Assembly: GCA_947166345.1 (NCBI GenBank)
Contig: CAMVDU010000020.1
Span: forward strand, 1 to 47,651
DNA length: 47,651 nucleotides
Reading direction: 5' to 3'
Origin: an uncultured Prevotellaceae bacterium
GTDB lineage: Bacteria; Bacteroidota; Bacteroidia; Bacteroidales; Bacteroidaceae
A program made the position numbers and the translations under genes. Under the pieces are notes generated by a model. That model did no database searches and was not told the DNA's origin. It saw only the letters and a program-made list of their open reading frames with translations. Positions 47,609-47,651 of this stretch are shown in pieces. Numbering within the stretch: position 1 is the first letter of the stretch; every line of letters starts with the position of its first letter.

Positions 47609-47651
47609 GATAAAATTTTCGAGATTATAAGCCAGTCGAGATAAAAATGTT

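Overview
The window reads as chromosomal DNA of a Bacteroidetes bacterium, most likely a Prevotella-type member of the Prevotellaceae. The evidence is: promoters of the TTTG / TAnnTTTG type, a SprA (type IX secretion) gene beside ruvA, an ECF sigma / anti-sigma / TonB-type outer membrane protein cassette, meso-diaminopimelate dehydrogenase, a C10 cysteine protease with BspA-like repeats, and a tmRNA tag ending in ALAA. The genus is an inference; no rRNA is present.

Layout. 1-1809 (minus): ECF sigma factor, short FecR-like anti-sigma protein, and the start of an outer-membrane beta-barrel protein that runs off the left edge. 2.0-4.1 kb (minus): an Abi_2/AbiF-type HEPN protein with a hairpin leader RNA, then an unknown membrane protein. 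4.2-4.7 kb: a possible small RNA and a gene remnant. 4.87-9.45 kb (plus): a large secreted PL11 rhamnogalacturonan lyase fused to autotransporter-type repeats and a C-terminal sorting-type tail. 9.5-19.0 kb: an accessory island bracketed by two inverted copies of a 75-bp hairpin element. It holds a phage P5-like protein, a VanZ-like pair, HicAB, a helicase remnant, an AT-rich gene pair of unknown function, and the module DUF3127 - unknown - DUF3987 - CHC2 primase - HU-like - smalltalk peptide. 19.0-20.1 kb: a fragment of foreign gene pieces between 94-bp direct repeats of the 3' end of a cation-efflux gene. 20-22 kb (minus): the CDF transporter and a metallo-beta-lactamase-fold/rubredoxin fusion. 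22.3-30.6 kb (plus): C10 protease, cobU-cobT-cobS (cobalamin nucleotide-loop assembly) and a cytidylyltransferase/GHMP-kinase fusion. 30.8-44.2 kb (minus): glmS, tmRNA, rsmD, a DUF3822 protein, a small membrane protein, mutY, sprA and ruvA. 44.3-47.6 kb: ddh (plus), then two secreted proteins of unknown role (minus).

Links between genes. SprA is the outer-membrane translocon of type IX secretion, and both the PL11 lyase and the C10 protease end in tails of the kind that system sorts, so they are plausible clients. The cob genes finish cobalamin from cobinamide.

A feature spread over the whole window is a family of short tandem repeats with a 7-bp period (one variant has 9 bp). They lie between genes, form start-codon regions, and are inserted in frame in non-conserved loops of cobT, rsmD, mutY, the primase and the C10 protease. 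Several copies are joined to a shared GGCGGnAGCAAA head. With the AbiF leader RNA, the repeat-bracketed island, the unknown gene pair and the 94-bp-repeat insertion, this is the strongest unexplained signal here.
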